Positions 17,443 through 26,653 of a DNA stretch of 36,160 bases are shown piece after piece. The stretch's first letter is position 1. The number at the start of each line of letters is the position of its first letter. Source of the DNA: Flavobacteriales bacterium CG_4_9_14_3_um_filter_40_17 (lineage in GTDB: Bacteria; Bacteroidota; Bacteroidia; Flavobacteriales; Flavobacteriaceae). The notes beneath the pieces are model-generated. The model was not told the DNA's origin and made no database searches. It was given only the letters and a program-made list of their open reading frames with translations. The stretch covers positions 20,051 to 56,210 of the forward strand of contig PFUR01000035.1 in the NCBI GenBank assembly GCA_002790195.1, read 5' to 3'. The translations under genes and the position numbers were made by a program.

Positions 17443-17904
17443 ATGAACAACGAGTCATTACAAAATTTAATTGGTAGTTGGGATTCAGAATTGACTTTCA
17501 CGGAAGAAGGCTCTGAGTTTTTGAACATCAGTGTTCAGCCCAAACAACTTCATCGCTTGATGAAGCAATTAAAAACCAATGCGGAAACTCAATTCGATTA
17601 TTTATTTTGTTTGACCGGTGTGGATTGGGAAACGTCTTTGGGCGTGGTTTATCATTTAGAATCTACTACGCACAGGCACATCGTGGTTGTCAAGGTGCAA
17701 ACGGAAGACAGAAAAAACCCTGCTTTCGACACCGTCAGCGATATTTGGAAGACAGCAGAATTCCACGAACGGGAAGTATTCGATTTTTTTGGCATAAAAT
17801 TCAATCATCATCCCAATTTAAAAAGGCTTTTCCTGACTGATGAGTGGGTCGGATATCCGCTTAGGAAAGATTACGTCGATGAAATAAACATGGTTGTCAA
17901 ATAA
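17443..17904 (+). CDS. nuoC: Complex I subunit C
   Basis: This 153-residue subunit belongs to the connecting arm and supports NuoD and NuoB. The family motif is plain: EFHEREVFDFFGIKFNHHPN followed by LKRLFLTDEWVGYPLRKDY. It is a separate gene rather than the nuoCD fusion found in enteric bacteria and some Bacteroidales. The ATG at 17443 follows a 114-bp gap after nuoB, and nuoD begins 6 bases after its stop. Confidence 0.93.
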   Translation: MNNESLQNLIGSWDSELTFTEEGSEFLNISVQPKQLHRLMKQLKTNAETQFDYLFCLTGVDWETSLGVVYHLESTTHRHIVVVKVQTEDRKNPAFDTVSDIWKTAEFHEREVFDFFGIKFNHHPNLKRLFLTDEWVGYPLRKDYVDEINMVVK

Positions 17905-17910
17905 GATCAA

Positions 17911-19032
17911 ATGGAAACTATCGCTGTCAATAATAGTTTTAAATCGGAGGAATACTTTATCAATATGGGACCTCAACATCCCGCCACGCATGGTGTTTTG
18001 AGATTACTATTGACCGTAGACGGCGAAATTATCAAAAAAGTTGAACCCGATTTGGGCTATATTCACCGCTCCATCGAAAAAATGTGTGAACGAGACAGTT
18101 ACCAGCAAATCGTTCACTTGACCGACCGGATGGATTATCTATCCTCTCACATCAACAACGAAGCAGTTTGTCTGACAGTTGAGCATGCATTGCAACTCGA
18201 AATCCCGGATCGCGTTAAAGTGATCCGAACCATCATAGGCGAATTAACACGAATTGCTTCCCATACCTTGTGGTGGGGTGTGATGGGCATGGATGTAGGT
18301 GCATTGACCACCTATTTTTACGGTTTCAGAGACCGTGAATTAATCAACGATATATTTGAAGAAACTTGCGGTGCACGCCTGACGATGAACTACAACATTC
18401 CCGGCGGATTGATGTTTGACATTCATCCGAATTTTGTGAGAAGAACCAAAGATTTTATCGCGCATTTCAAAACCAAATTACCGGAGTATGACACGTTGCT
18501 GACTGAAAATATAATCTTCCAAAAACGTATGAAAGGTGTGGGGATATTGTCCAAAGAAGATGCTATTTCATACGGAGCTTCAGGCCCTGTCGGGCGTGGT
18601 TCAGGATATTCCTGTGATGTGAGAAAATATCATCCTTACAGTGCTTTAGATAAAGTTGCTTTTAATGAAGCTTTAGGATATGAAGGTGATTCTTTTGCCC
18701 GTTATCAAGTTCGGATTCAAGAGATATGGGAATCTATTTCTATCATTGAGCAACTCATCGACAACATACCGGAAGGCAATCACCAAGTGGCAACCAACGC
18801 GGTCATCAAACTGCCGAAAGGAGAGTTTTATCAAAAAGTAGAAACTGCACGTGGCGAATTGGGTGTTTACATCATCAGTACCGGGACAAAAAACCCGTAC
18901 CGTTTGAAATTTCGTTCACCCGGATTTTCAAATTTGTCCTTGCTTAATCGTATTGCCGTGGGCGGAAAAATAGGTGATTTAGTCGCTACGATGGCTACCC
19001 TTGATCTTGTAATTCCTGATATTGACCGATAA
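17911..19032 (+). CDS. nuoD: Complex I subunit D (49-kDa)
   Basis: This 373-residue subunit forms the quinone-binding pocket with NuoB. Hallmarks are MGPQHPATHGVLR near residue 19, GYIHRSIEK, the RIASHTLWWG segment and the C-terminal end DLVIPDIDR. It lacks the nickel ligands of the related hydrogenases, as expected. The next gene is nuoH after 11 bases; nuoE, nuoF and nuoG, which stand at this point in a full 14-gene cluster, are missing. The complex therefore has no local NADH- and FMN-binding module. Confidence 0.95.
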   Translation: METIAVNNSFKSEEYFINMGPQHPATHGVLRLLLTVDGEIIKKVEPDLGYIHRSIEKMCERDSYQQIVHLTDRMDYLSSHINNEAVCLTVEHALQLEIPDRVKVIRTIIGELTRIASHTLWWGVMGMDVGALTTYFYGFRDRELINDIFEETCGARLTMNYNIPGGLMFDIHPNFVRRTKDFIAHFKTKLPEYDTLLTENIIFQKRMKGVGILSKEDAISYGASGPVGRGSGYSCDVRKYHPYSALDKVAFNEALGYEGDSFARYQVRIQEIWESISIIEQLIDNIPEGNHQVATNAVIKLPKGEFYQKVETARGELGVYIISTGTKNPYRLKFRSPGFSNLSLLNRIAVGGKIGDLVATMATLDLVIPDIDR

Positions 19033-19043
19033 TTTTTTTAAAT

Positions 19044-20102
19044 ATGACTCGATTTTTCAGCATCACCAAAAACATCCATGAATGGCTTTTCGACCTGATG
19101 CCTGAAGGATTGGCAAGGGTAGTTGAGATGATATTGATAGCAGTAGTGTATTTGCTTATTTTTTCTGTTGCCGGACTCTATTTGGTGCTATTAGAAAGAA
19201 GAGTAGCCGCTTGGTTTCAGTTGCGTATCGGCCCCAACAGGGTTGGTTTCCAAGGATTGTTGCAAACCATGGCGGATGCACTGAAATTGGTTTCAAAAGA
19301 ACTCACAGGAACGGAAAGGGCAGATAAGTTTTTATACAATCTCGCACCGTATTTTGTTATCATTTCATCTTTGATGGCGCTGTCGGTTTTCCCATTTACG
19401 AAAGATTTTCAGGCATTTGATATCAACATTGGGTTACTTTTTCTAATTGCCATTTCATCCATCGGAGTTATTGGTATCTTGTTGGGTGGTTGGAGCAGCA
19501 ACAACAAATTTGCGCTTATTGGTGCAATGCGAAGCGGGGTGCAAACCATCAGTTACGAGCTTTCTGTGGGTTTGTCGTTGCTGACCATGGTTTTGTTAGC
19601 CGGGAGTTTGCAATTGTCAGAAATCGTAGAAGTCCAAAAAGGTGGATGGCTGATTGTACAAGGACATATTCCCGCTTTTATCGCTTTTATGGTTTACATG
19701 ATAGCCGGAACCGCCGAGACCAACCGAGCACCGTTTGATCTGGTAGAAGCCGAATCCGAATTGGGCGCAGGTTTTCATACCGAATACTCAGGAATGAAAT
19801 TCGCTTATTTCTTTTTGGCTGAATTCATCAACATGTTTATTATTGCTGCTATCGCCACGACCGTTTTTTTCGGCGCCTGGCTTTCACCGTTTGGAATTAC
19901 AGAATCAATTCCGATACTTGGCGTGTTATGGTTTTTGGGAAAAACCCTGATTTTGGTTTTTTTGATGATGTGGTTCAGGTGGACTTTCCCAAGGTTGAGA
20001 ATTGATCAACTGCTGACGTTGGAGTGGAAATATTTACTGCCCATCAATCTGGTTAATATAGTCTTCATGGCAATTGTGGTTTTGCTTAAAATAACTATTT
20101 GA
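19044..20102 (+). CDS. nuoH: Complex I subunit H
   Basis: A 352-residue membrane protein that anchors the hydrophilic arm and lines the quinone tunnel. Visible are multiple hydrophobic helices, the LERRVAAWFQLRIGPNRVG motif, LLQTMADALKLVSKE, and the charged loop APFDLVEAESELGAGF with HTEYSGMKF, which couples quinone reduction to proton pumping. Length is normal. A 119-bp gap without any recognisable signal separates it from nuoI. Confidence 0.95.
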   Translation: MTRFFSITKNIHEWLFDLMPEGLARVVEMILIAVVYLLIFSVAGLYLVLLERRVAAWFQLRIGPNRVGFQGLLQTMADALKLVSKELTGTERADKFLYNLAPYFVIISSLMALSVFPFTKDFQAFDINIGLLFLIAISSIGVIGILLGGWSSNNKFALIGAMRSGVQTISYELSVGLSLLTMVLLAGSLQLSEIVEVQKGGWLIVQGHIPAFIAFMVYMIAGTAETNRAPFDLVEAESELGAGFHTEYSGMKFAYFFLAEFINMFIIAAIATTVFFGAWLSPFGITESIPILGVLWFLGKTLILVFLMMWFRWTFPRLRIDQLLTLEWKYLLPINLVNIVFMAIVVLLKITI

Positions 20103-20221
20103 AGGAAAAGATAAATTATAGATTGATGAATTTTAAATTATCGAAATGATGAGTAACAAACACCATAATTAAAACAATCAGTAATCGTAGAGATTTTTCA
20201 AGGCTTGAAAATTTTAAATGT

Positions 20222-20698
20222 ATGAGCTATTTTTCAGACATATACGGGGGAATCAAAACGTTGCTAACCGGCATGAGCGTTACCGGAAAATACTTCTTGA
20301 CTTCGAGAAAAGGAGCCATTACCCAACAATACCCGGACAATCGGGAAAGCTTGAAAATGTTCGAGCGTTTTCGTGGAGAAGTGGTCATGCCGCATGATGA
20401 AAACAACGAACACCAATGTACAGGATGCCAAAAATGCGAAATAGCTTGCCCCAACGGAAGTATCGAGATAATATGGGATCGTGGAATAGATGAAGCCACC
20501 GGCAAAAAGAAGAAAAAAATAGATAAACACATCTACCATTTGGGCATGTGTACCATGTGTGGGTTGTGTATAGAAGCCTGCCCGACGGATGCGATTGTAT
20601 GGGCGCAAAATTTTGAAAATTCGGTCTATGACCGCACCAAACTCACGAAAGTTTTAAACCAACCCGGATCTAAGGTCAAAGCCGGAATAGAAGACTAA
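20222..20698 (+). CDS. nuoI: Complex I subunit I (two [4Fe-4S] clusters)
   Basis: This 158-residue ferredoxin-like subunit carries clusters N6a and N6b, bound by C66-x2-C69-x2-C72-x3-C76-P and C110-x2-C113-x2-C116-x3-C120-P. In the absence of NuoEFG these clusters are the most likely entry point for electrons from an outside ferredoxin, as proposed for other 11-subunit complexes. The segment between the motifs contains a run of lysines (EATGKKKKKIDKH), an uncommonly basic patch that could help dock an acidic ferredoxin; this is inference. nuoJ starts 4 bases after the stop. Confidence 0.95.
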   Translation: MSYFSDIYGGIKTLLTGMSVTGKYFLTSRKGAITQQYPDNRESLKMFERFRGEVVMPHDENNEHQCTGCQKCEIACPNGSIEIIWDRGIDEATGKKKKKIDKHIYHLGMCTMCGLCIEACPTDAIVWAQNFENSVYDRTKLTKVLNQPGSKVKAGIED

Positions 20699-20702
20699 AT
20701 CT

Positions 20703-21203
20703 ATGGAAAGAATTATATTTTACATCCTCGCGCTGATCATCGTCGTGTTTTCCATTGCCTCTGTAAGCAGCCGGAAAATGCTTCGGTCGGTTATATACCT
20801 GTTGTTTGTGCTTTGCGGAATTGCCGGTTTTTATTTTTTGATCGATTACAACTTTTTGGCAGCTATCCAACTGACTGTTTATGCAGGCGGGATTATCGTG
20901 TTGCTGATTTTTTCCGTCATGCTAATCCACCACATCGAAATGGAATTGGAAGTAGCAAAAAAATCGAGACAAATTTTAGTTGGCTTACTTTGCCTTTTTG
21001 GGCTTGGCGTGTTTTTGACAACAATTTATGCGCATCCGTTTGTGGTTGTAGAAAACAAGCTTACTACTTCAACAGCCGATATCGGGCACAAACTTTTGAG
21101 TTATGACGCAGGCGGTTTTATTTTGCCATTTGAAGTGATTAGTGTGCTGCTGTTAGCGGCGATGATCGGAGCCATTGTCATCGCGAAAAAAAGTAGAGAA
21201 TGA
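20703..21203 (+). CDS. nuoJ: Complex I subunit J
   Basis: A 166-residue membrane subunit with five hydrophobic helices. The family signature is present: LLFVLCGIAGFYFLIDYNFLAA, then QLTVYAGGIIVLLIFSVML, including the pi-bulge-forming YAGG segment. It lies between nuoI and nuoK; the 88-bp gap before nuoK holds repeat-like AAGAAACAAG words and no gene. Confidence 0.93.
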   Translation: MERIIFYILALIIVVFSIASVSSRKMLRSVIYLLFVLCGIAGFYFLIDYNFLAAIQLTVYAGGIIVLLIFSVMLIHHIEMELEVAKKSRQILVGLLCLFGLGVFLTTIYAHPFVVVENKLTTSTADIGHKLLSYDAGGFILPFEVISVLLLAAMIGAIVIAKKSRE

Positions 21204-21220
21204 GAAATTGACAAGTGGGA

Positions 21221-21240
21221 ACAAGAAACAAGCATCAAGA
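21221..21240. repeat. Intergenic repeat word between nuoJ and nuoK
   Basis: ACAAGAAACAAGCATCAAGA, read on the other strand, resembles the CTTGATT/CTTGTYTCTTG words at 25094-25122 and 32400-32420. It is probably a degenerate copy of a dispersed intergenic repeat family. Confidence 0.35.
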
Positions 21241-21291
21241 TAAATTTTAAATTTATAAAATTCAATTTACGCACAACATAAAACACAGCAA

Positions 21292-21609
21292 ATGATTGCA
21301 GGAATAAGCCTTTACGAAATACTCACCATTACTTCCATACTTTTCTTTGTAGGTGTTTATGGTTTTATTACGCGGAAGAATTTAATCTCGGTATTGATTT
21401 CCATCGAATTGATACTCAACGCTTCCGTGGTTAATTTCGTCGCTATCAACAAATATTTATATCCAAATGCCTTGCAAGGAGTGGTTTTTTCCATATTCAT
21501 CATCGCTGTTGCAGCGGCCGAAACGGTTTTGGCAGTTTCAATCATCATCAACCTGTACAGGCAGATCAGTTCGGTAGAAGTGAAAGACACTGAAATTATG
21601 AAGTATTAA
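21292..21609 (+). CDS. nuoK: Complex I subunit K
   Basis: This 105-residue, three-helix membrane subunit belongs to the proton-translocating core. The two membrane glutamates that matter in this family are present, E39 (LISIELILNASVVNF) and E77 (AVAAAETVLAVSI). The ATG at 21292 gives the standard length. nuoL starts 12 bases after its stop. Confidence 0.94.
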   Translation: MIAGISLYEILTITSILFFVGVYGFITRKNLISVLISIELILNASVVNFVAINKYLYPNALQGVVFSIFIIAVAAAETVLAVSIIINLYRQISSVEVKDTEIMKY

Positions 21610-21621
21610 TCTATTGAAAAT

Positions 21622-23541
21622 ATGAACCTTAGCTTCACCATACTCATTCCGTTAATTCCGCTGTCAGTCTTTCTGATTCTGGGAATTTTAAGTCAAGAAA
21701 TCAAACCGGCAGTTTCAGGTTACATAGGTGTTTTCGGCCTGTTTGTTTCGACTATTTTGTCTTATTTCACAGCTTATCAGTACTTTTTTGTGTTTGGCAA
21801 ATTGGAGGGTGTTTATCAAACTTTTACCCAGAAAACTGTTTGGATGAATTTTACCGACACACTACACATCGACATGGGTGTCTTGATTGACCCGATTTCC
21901 GTCATGATGCTGATTGTGGTTTCGACCATATCGCTTATGGTACATATTTACAGCCGAGGGTACATGAAAGGGGACGATGGCTACACCCGATTTTTCTCTT
22001 ATCTGTCTTTGTTTACTTTTTCGATGTACGGTTTGGTCTTGGCAACCAACCTTTTTCAAATCTATATTTTTTGGGAATTAGTCGGGGTTTCATCTTTCTT
22101 GTTGATTGGTCATTACTACACCAAACCTTCTGCAGTTGCCGCTGCCAAAAAAGCGTTTATCGTCACCCGATTTGCCGATTTGGGCTTTTTAATCGGTATT
22201 TTAATCATCGGTTTTTATACCAGTACCTATGATTTTGAAACCCTCAACAATCCCGAAGGCAGCGCCATTCTCAACTGGGCTTCCGGTTCGTTTATGGGAT
22301 TGTCCATACTCACTTGGGCATTAATTCTCATTTTTATTGGAGGTGCAGGGAAGTCAGCCATGTTTCCGCTGCACATTTGGTTGTCCGATGCCATGGAAGG
22401 CCCAACACCGGTTTCCGCTTTGATTCATGCCGCCACGATGGTAGTTGCCGGCGTCTATTTGGTCGCCCGGTTGTTTCCGATGTATTATTTTGTGGAAGAT
22501 GGTTTTGCGTTGAATGTGGTTGCTTTTGTGGGTGCTTTTTCATCCTTGTTTGCTGCTGTTATCGCGGTTACACAGACGGATATCAAGCGGGTTTTGGCAT
22601 TTTCAACCATGTCGCAGCTGGGCTATATGATGCTGGCACTCGGCGTGTCCGGTTATGATGGGCATGAAGGCGTAGGTTACATGGCTTCGATGTTTCATTT
22701 GTTTACGCACGCCATGTTCAAAGCCTTGCTTTTCCTAGGCGCAGGCTCGGTGATTCATGCTGTTCATAGCAATTTTCTAAAAGACATGGGCGGACTGCGT
22801 AAGTATATGCCTATTACAAATATCACTTTTTTAATAGCCGCATTGGCAATCGCGGGTGTACCGCCGTTTGCCGGATTCTGGAGTAAAGATGAAATTTTAG
22901 TTGCTGCTTTTGAACACAACAAACTGATTTATTTCATCGGTATTTTTGTCGCCGGACTGACGGCTTTTTATATGTTCCGAATCTATTTTGGTATTTTTTG
23001 GGGTAAAGAAACAAAGTACAAACACGCCCCACACGAATCGCCTGTTTCGATGACATTCCCCCTGATGGTATTAGCGTTTCTGAGTATCGTTGTAGGGTTT
23101 ATACCGTTTAGCGAATTTATCACTGCCGACAAGGCCGGATTTGAAGCGCATCTGAATTACCCGCTTGCAGCCGCAGCAGTAGGCGTTGGACTGATTGGGG
23201 TAGGATTGGCTTATTTATTTTACAAAAAAGAAAATGACTTGGCCGAAAGGTTTTCGGAAGCCTTTGGGTCTTTTTATGTTTGGACATTCCATAAGTTTTA
23301 TTTTGATGAAATTTATCTGTTCATCACGAAGAAAATTCTGTTCCAACGCGTTTCCTGGCCGATAGCCAAATTTGATAAAAAATATGTGGACGGCACCATG
23401 GAAGGGATTGGCAACAAAACAGTTTTCATTTCCCATAAAATCAAAGGATTGCAGTCGGGTAAATTTCAAGATTATGCATTTGCCTTGGTATCTGGCGTTG
23501 TCGTGTTGGCATTGGTTTTTATTTATTTTTTGAATTATTAA
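21622..23541 (+). CDS. nuoL: Complex I antiporter-like subunit L
   Basis: The 639-residue distal proton pump of the membrane arm. It keeps the key charged sites: the glutamate in YIFWELVGVSSFLLIG and the lysine in GAGKSAMFPLHIWLSDAMEGP, and it has the HAATMVVAGVYL segment of the Mrp-antiporter-like fold. The C-terminal part after about residue 500, with a charged stretch (YKKENDLAERFSEAF) and a last hydrophobic helix, fits the lateral helix that lies along the membrane arm. nuoM starts 4 bases after the stop. Confidence 0.95.
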   Translation: MNLSFTILIPLIPLSVFLILGILSQEIKPAVSGYIGVFGLFVSTILSYFTAYQYFFVFGKLEGVYQTFTQKTVWMNFTDTLHIDMGVLIDPISVMMLIVVSTISLMVHIYSRGYMKGDDGYTRFFSYLSLFTFSMYGLVLATNLFQIYIFWELVGVSSFLLIGHYYTKPSAVAAAKKAFIVTRFADLGFLIGILIIGFYTSTYDFETLNNPEGSAILNWASGSFMGLSILTWALILIFIGGAGKSAMFPLHIWLSDAMEGPTPVSALIHAATMVVAGVYLVARLFPMYYFVEDGFALNVVAFVGAFSSLFAAVIAVTQTDIKRVLAFSTMSQLGYMMLALGVSGYDGHEGVGYMASMFHLFTHAMFKALLFLGAGSVIHAVHSNFLKDMGGLRKYMPITNITFLIAALAIAGVPPFAGFWSKDEILVAAFEHNKLIYFIGIFVAGLTAFYMFRIYFGIFWGKETKYKHAPHESPVSMTFPLMVLAFLSIVVGFIPFSEFITADKAGFEAHLNYPLAAAAVGVGLIGVGLAYLFYKKENDLAERFSEAFGSFYVWTFHKFYFDEIYLFITKKILFQRVSWPIAKFDKKYVDGTMEGIGNKTVFISHKIKGLQSGKFQDYAFALVSGVVVLALVFIYFLNY

Positions 23542-23545
23542 AACT

Positions 23546-25036
23546 ATGGATATTCTAACTCTTTTTATCATTGTCCCGGTCTTGACTGTTGTAGCCTTGT
23601 TTTTTTCGAAAGTCTTGAAGCAAGCACGTGTCGTTTCCATGTTTGGAAGCCTTATTCAACTGGTTATGGCCATTAATTTAGTGTTTGCTTATATCAAAGA
23701 ACGCGCGGGGAATAATGACCTCATGGTGTTTACAAAAGATGTCGTTTGGTTTAAAAGTTTCAATATTCATTATAATGTAGGAGTTGACGGCATTTCAGTT
23801 GCTTTATTGTTGTTAACGGCTATCGTGGTACTGGCAGGCGTTTTTATTTCTTGGAAAATGCAGGATTTACCCAAAGAATTTTTTATTTCACTTACAGTAC
23901 TTTCAGTAGGGGTTTATGGCGTTTTTATTTCAATCGATTTGTTCACCTTGTTTGTGTTCTTTGAAATTGCCGTAATACCCATGTATTTGCTAATTGGCAT
24001 TTGGGGATCCGGGCCTAAGGAATACTCAGCGATGAAATTAACCTTGATGTTGATGGGCGCTTCGTCGGTATTGTTGGTAGGGATTTTAGGAATTTATTTT
24101 AATTCTAATGCGGATGGAGGCCCGCTGACATTTAATATATTAGATATTGCACAGGTACATATTCCGCTCACGGCACAAAAATTATTTTTTCCATTTGTAT
24201 TCATCGGTTTTGCGGTAATCAGTGCCTTGTTTCCATTTCATACTTGGTCACCCGATGGCCATGCTTCAGCACCAACCGCCGTGTCTATGTTGCACGCCGG
24301 CGTATTGATGAAATTGGGAGGTTACGGTGTGTTTAGGATTGCCATATTTCTATTGCCTGCCGGCGCAGTACACTGGTCTTGGTTTTTTATCATATTAGCA
24401 GCAATTGGGGTTGTTTACGGCGCATTTTCAGCCATCAGGCAAACTGATTTAAAATACATCAATGCGTATGCTTCCGTGAGCCATTTGGGTTTGGTATTGT
24501 TTGCCTTGCTAACGCTTAATAAAATTGCTTGGAACGGGGCAATCATTCAGTCCTTGTCACATGGGTTGCTGACCGCCTTATTTTTTGCGCTTATAGGGAT
24601 GATTTATGGCAGGACACACACGAGAGATGTTAGTAAATTAGGAGGTTTGATGAAAATTTTACCTTTCATTGGAGCTATTTATGTCATCACGGGATTGGCT
24701 TATTTAGGCCTGCCGGGGTTTAGCGGATTTATAGCGGAAATGAACATTTTTGTGGGTGCTTTCCAACAGAATTCGGACATGTTTCACAGAATTCTTACCA
24801 TTCTAGTGGTGTCCTCAATCGTAGTAACCTCTGTTTACATTCTCAGATTGGTCGGAAAAATAATGATGGGACCTTTAGAAACCAATCATGTAAATGACTT
24901 GCCAAAAGCAACCTGGTATGAAAAAACAGGGATTTTATTATTAATGATTCCCGTAATTGGGATAGGGGTAGCGCCCTTTTGGCTTAGTGATATGATTATG
25001 AATAGTATAGAACCGTTTATCAAAGGAGTACTGTGA
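23546..25036 (+). CDS. nuoM: Complex I antiporter-like subunit M
   Basis: This 496-residue proton-pumping subunit shows the membrane glutamate in FFEIAVIPMYLLIGIWG, the motif FPFHTWSPDGHASAPTAVS with LHAGVLMKLGGYG, and many hydrophobic helices. Length is normal for NuoM. A 128-bp gap to nuoN contains an imperfect inverted repeat (25050-25122). Confidence 0.95.
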   Translation: MDILTLFIIVPVLTVVALFFSKVLKQARVVSMFGSLIQLVMAINLVFAYIKERAGNNDLMVFTKDVVWFKSFNIHYNVGVDGISVALLLLTAIVVLAGVFISWKMQDLPKEFFISLTVLSVGVYGVFISIDLFTLFVFFEIAVIPMYLLIGIWGSGPKEYSAMKLTLMLMGASSVLLVGILGIYFNSNADGGPLTFNILDIAQVHIPLTAQKLFFPFVFIGFAVISALFPFHTWSPDGHASAPTAVSMLHAGVLMKLGGYGVFRIAIFLLPAGAVHWSWFFIILAAIGVVYGAFSAIRQTDLKYINAYASVSHLGLVLFALLTLNKIAWNGAIIQSLSHGLLTALFFALIGMIYGRTHTRDVSKLGGLMKILPFIGAIYVITGLAYLGLPGFSGFIAEMNIFVGAFQQNSDMFHRILTILVVSSIVVTSVYILRLVGKIMMGPLETNHVNDLPKATWYEKTGILLLMIPVIGIGVAPFWLSDMIMNSIEPFIKGVL

Positions 25037-25049
25037 TGAAAGAAAACAA

Positions 25050-25122
25050 GATTCAGGACTCAGAATATAGGAAATTAATTTACGAACCAAAATCCTGATT
25101 CTTGATTTCTGACTCCTAATTC
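25050..25122. repeat. Imperfect inverted repeat between nuoM and nuoN
   Basis: GATTCAGGACTCAGAA (25050-25065) pairs with TTCTGACTCCTAATTC (25107-25122) at 13 of 16 positions. The right arm also contains CCTGATTCTTG (25094-25104), which recurs exactly at 32400-32410. This looks like a member of a dispersed intergenic repeat family that folds into a hairpin in the nuo transcript. Confidence 0.5.
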
Positions 25123-25164
25123 ATTTTAAAAAATGACATTTTATTAAAACATAAATACAAAAAC

Positions 25165-26604
25165 ATGACTCTCGACAGTTTCTCTTTCATGCGGCACGAA
25201 ATTTTGCTTTTGGCAGTCATCATCCTGTTGTTGATAGCTGAGATCTTTATTCCTAAAAACAAGAAAAGCAACATCGTTCATTTGGTGGTTTTGCTGTTTG
25301 GTGTACATACAGTTGTGGGTATTTTTCCAATGGGAGAAGAAAGTCTCTTCGGAGGAATGTTTCGAACGAACAACCTGATTCATTTTTTCAAAAATGTCTT
25401 AAACATCGGTGTTTTTATTCTGCTGCTGCAATCTACAGATTGGATTCAGGAGAAAATTTTTTCCCAAAACAGGGGAACCGAATTCTTTCTGTTGTTGTTT
25501 TCTTCTTTGTTGGGTATGTATTTCATGATTTCCGCAGGCGATTTTCTGATGTTTTACATCGGGTTGGAACTTTCCACTTTACCCGTAGCAGCCTTGACAG
25601 CCTATGAAACATCCAAAAGAATATCAAGCGAAGCGGGGATTAAATTCATCCTTTCAGCCGGGTTAGCCTCCGGTACAGCCTTGTTTGGTATCACTTTGCT
25701 GTATGCTAGCTCCGGGTCTATTTATTTCGATGACATCATGCAATTGATTGCTTCAGACAACTTGACCATTTTGGCTTTTATCTTGTTTTTTACGGGATTG
25801 GCTTTCAAAATATCATTGGTTCCGTTCCATTTCTGGACAGCGGATGTTTACGAAGGTGCTCCCATCAGCGTGGCTTCCTATTTGTCAGTTATTTCCAAAG
25901 GATCCGCAGTTTTTATCTTGATGATAATGCTCTTTACGGTACTGAAACCGCTGATGCATATTTGGGAAAATTTACTCTATCTAATTGCACTTGCCACTAT
26001 GTTTATGGGTAATTTATTTGCTTTGAGGCAGCAAAATATGAAACGGTTTTTGGCCTATTCATCCATCGCGCAGGCCGGGTTTATTTTGCTTGGCATGGTT
26101 ACCGGGACACAATTAGGAACGGCCACAGTAGTTTATTTTGTGATGATTTATATTTTCTCCAATCTGGCCGCCTTTGGGGTGGTGCAAGCCATTTCACTAA
26201 AAACCGGAAGAGAAAACATGAACGATTATGAAGGCCTCTACCGAACCAACCCGAATTTGAGTTTGGTGATGATGCTGGCCTTGTTTTCGTTAGCGGGAAT
26301 ACCTCCGGTCGCCGGGTTTTTTGGTAAGTTTTTCTTGTTTACAGCCGCCGCGAGCAAGGGTTATTATCTCTTGGTGTTTATAGCCGTAGTCAATGTGACG
26401 ATTTCGCTTTATTATTATTTGTTAGTGGTCAGAGCAATGTTTATAAGGACTAACGAAAGCGCTATACCTTATTTTAAAAATAAAATCTACATGCGGTTAG
26501 GCTTAATTATTGCTGCAGCAGGTATTTTGGTGTTGGGGCTTTATAGCCCGTTGTATGATTATATCTATGAATTGAGTAGCAGTTTCTGTGGTTGTGATTT
26601 ATAA
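25165..26604 (+). CDS. nuoN: Complex I antiporter-like subunit N
   Basis: This 479-residue antiporter-like subunit is the one nearest the hydrophilic arm. It has the membrane glutamate in FYIGLELSTLPVAALTAYE, the lysine in GLAFKISLVPFHFWTADVYEGAP and the following SVISKGSAV helix. The last residues (SSSFCGCDL) include a CxC that is not a family feature. The gene ends the complex I set; a small gene of unknown function follows after 49 bases. Confidence 0.95.
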   Translation: MTLDSFSFMRHEILLLAVIILLLIAEIFIPKNKKSNIVHLVVLLFGVHTVVGIFPMGEESLFGGMFRTNNLIHFFKNVLNIGVFILLLQSTDWIQEKIFSQNRGTEFFLLLFSSLLGMYFMISAGDFLMFYIGLELSTLPVAALTAYETSKRISSEAGIKFILSAGLASGTALFGITLLYASSGSIYFDDIMQLIASDNLTILAFILFFTGLAFKISLVPFHFWTADVYEGAPISVASYLSVISKGSAVFILMIMLFTVLKPLMHIWENLLYLIALATMFMGNLFALRQQNMKRFLAYSSIAQAGFILLGMVTGTQLGTATVVYFVMIYIFSNLAAFGVVQAISLKTGRENMNDYEGLYRTNPNLSLVMMLALFSLAGIPPVAGFFGKFFLFTAAASKGYYLLVFIAVVNVTISLYYYLLVVRAMFIRTNESAIPYFKNKIYMRLGLIIAAAGILVLGLYSPLYDYIYELSSSFCGCDL

Positions 26605-26614
26605 GTCAATTATA

Positions 26615-26640
26615 ATTTGGAATTTGTTATTTGGAATTTG
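26615..26640. repeat. Direct repeat ATTTGGAATTTG x2
   Basis: Two identical 12-base copies (26615-26626 and 26629-26640) with a 2-base spacer lie between nuoN and the next gene. They look like a short slippage-type or dispersed AT-rich repeat. Confidence 0.6.
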
Positions 26641-26653
26641 AAATTTTTAAATT

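Noticed and set aside
23215-23640. Minus-strand frame of 141 codons across the nuoL/nuoM junction
   Set aside because: Overlaps two secure genes in antisense and has no recognisable protein character.
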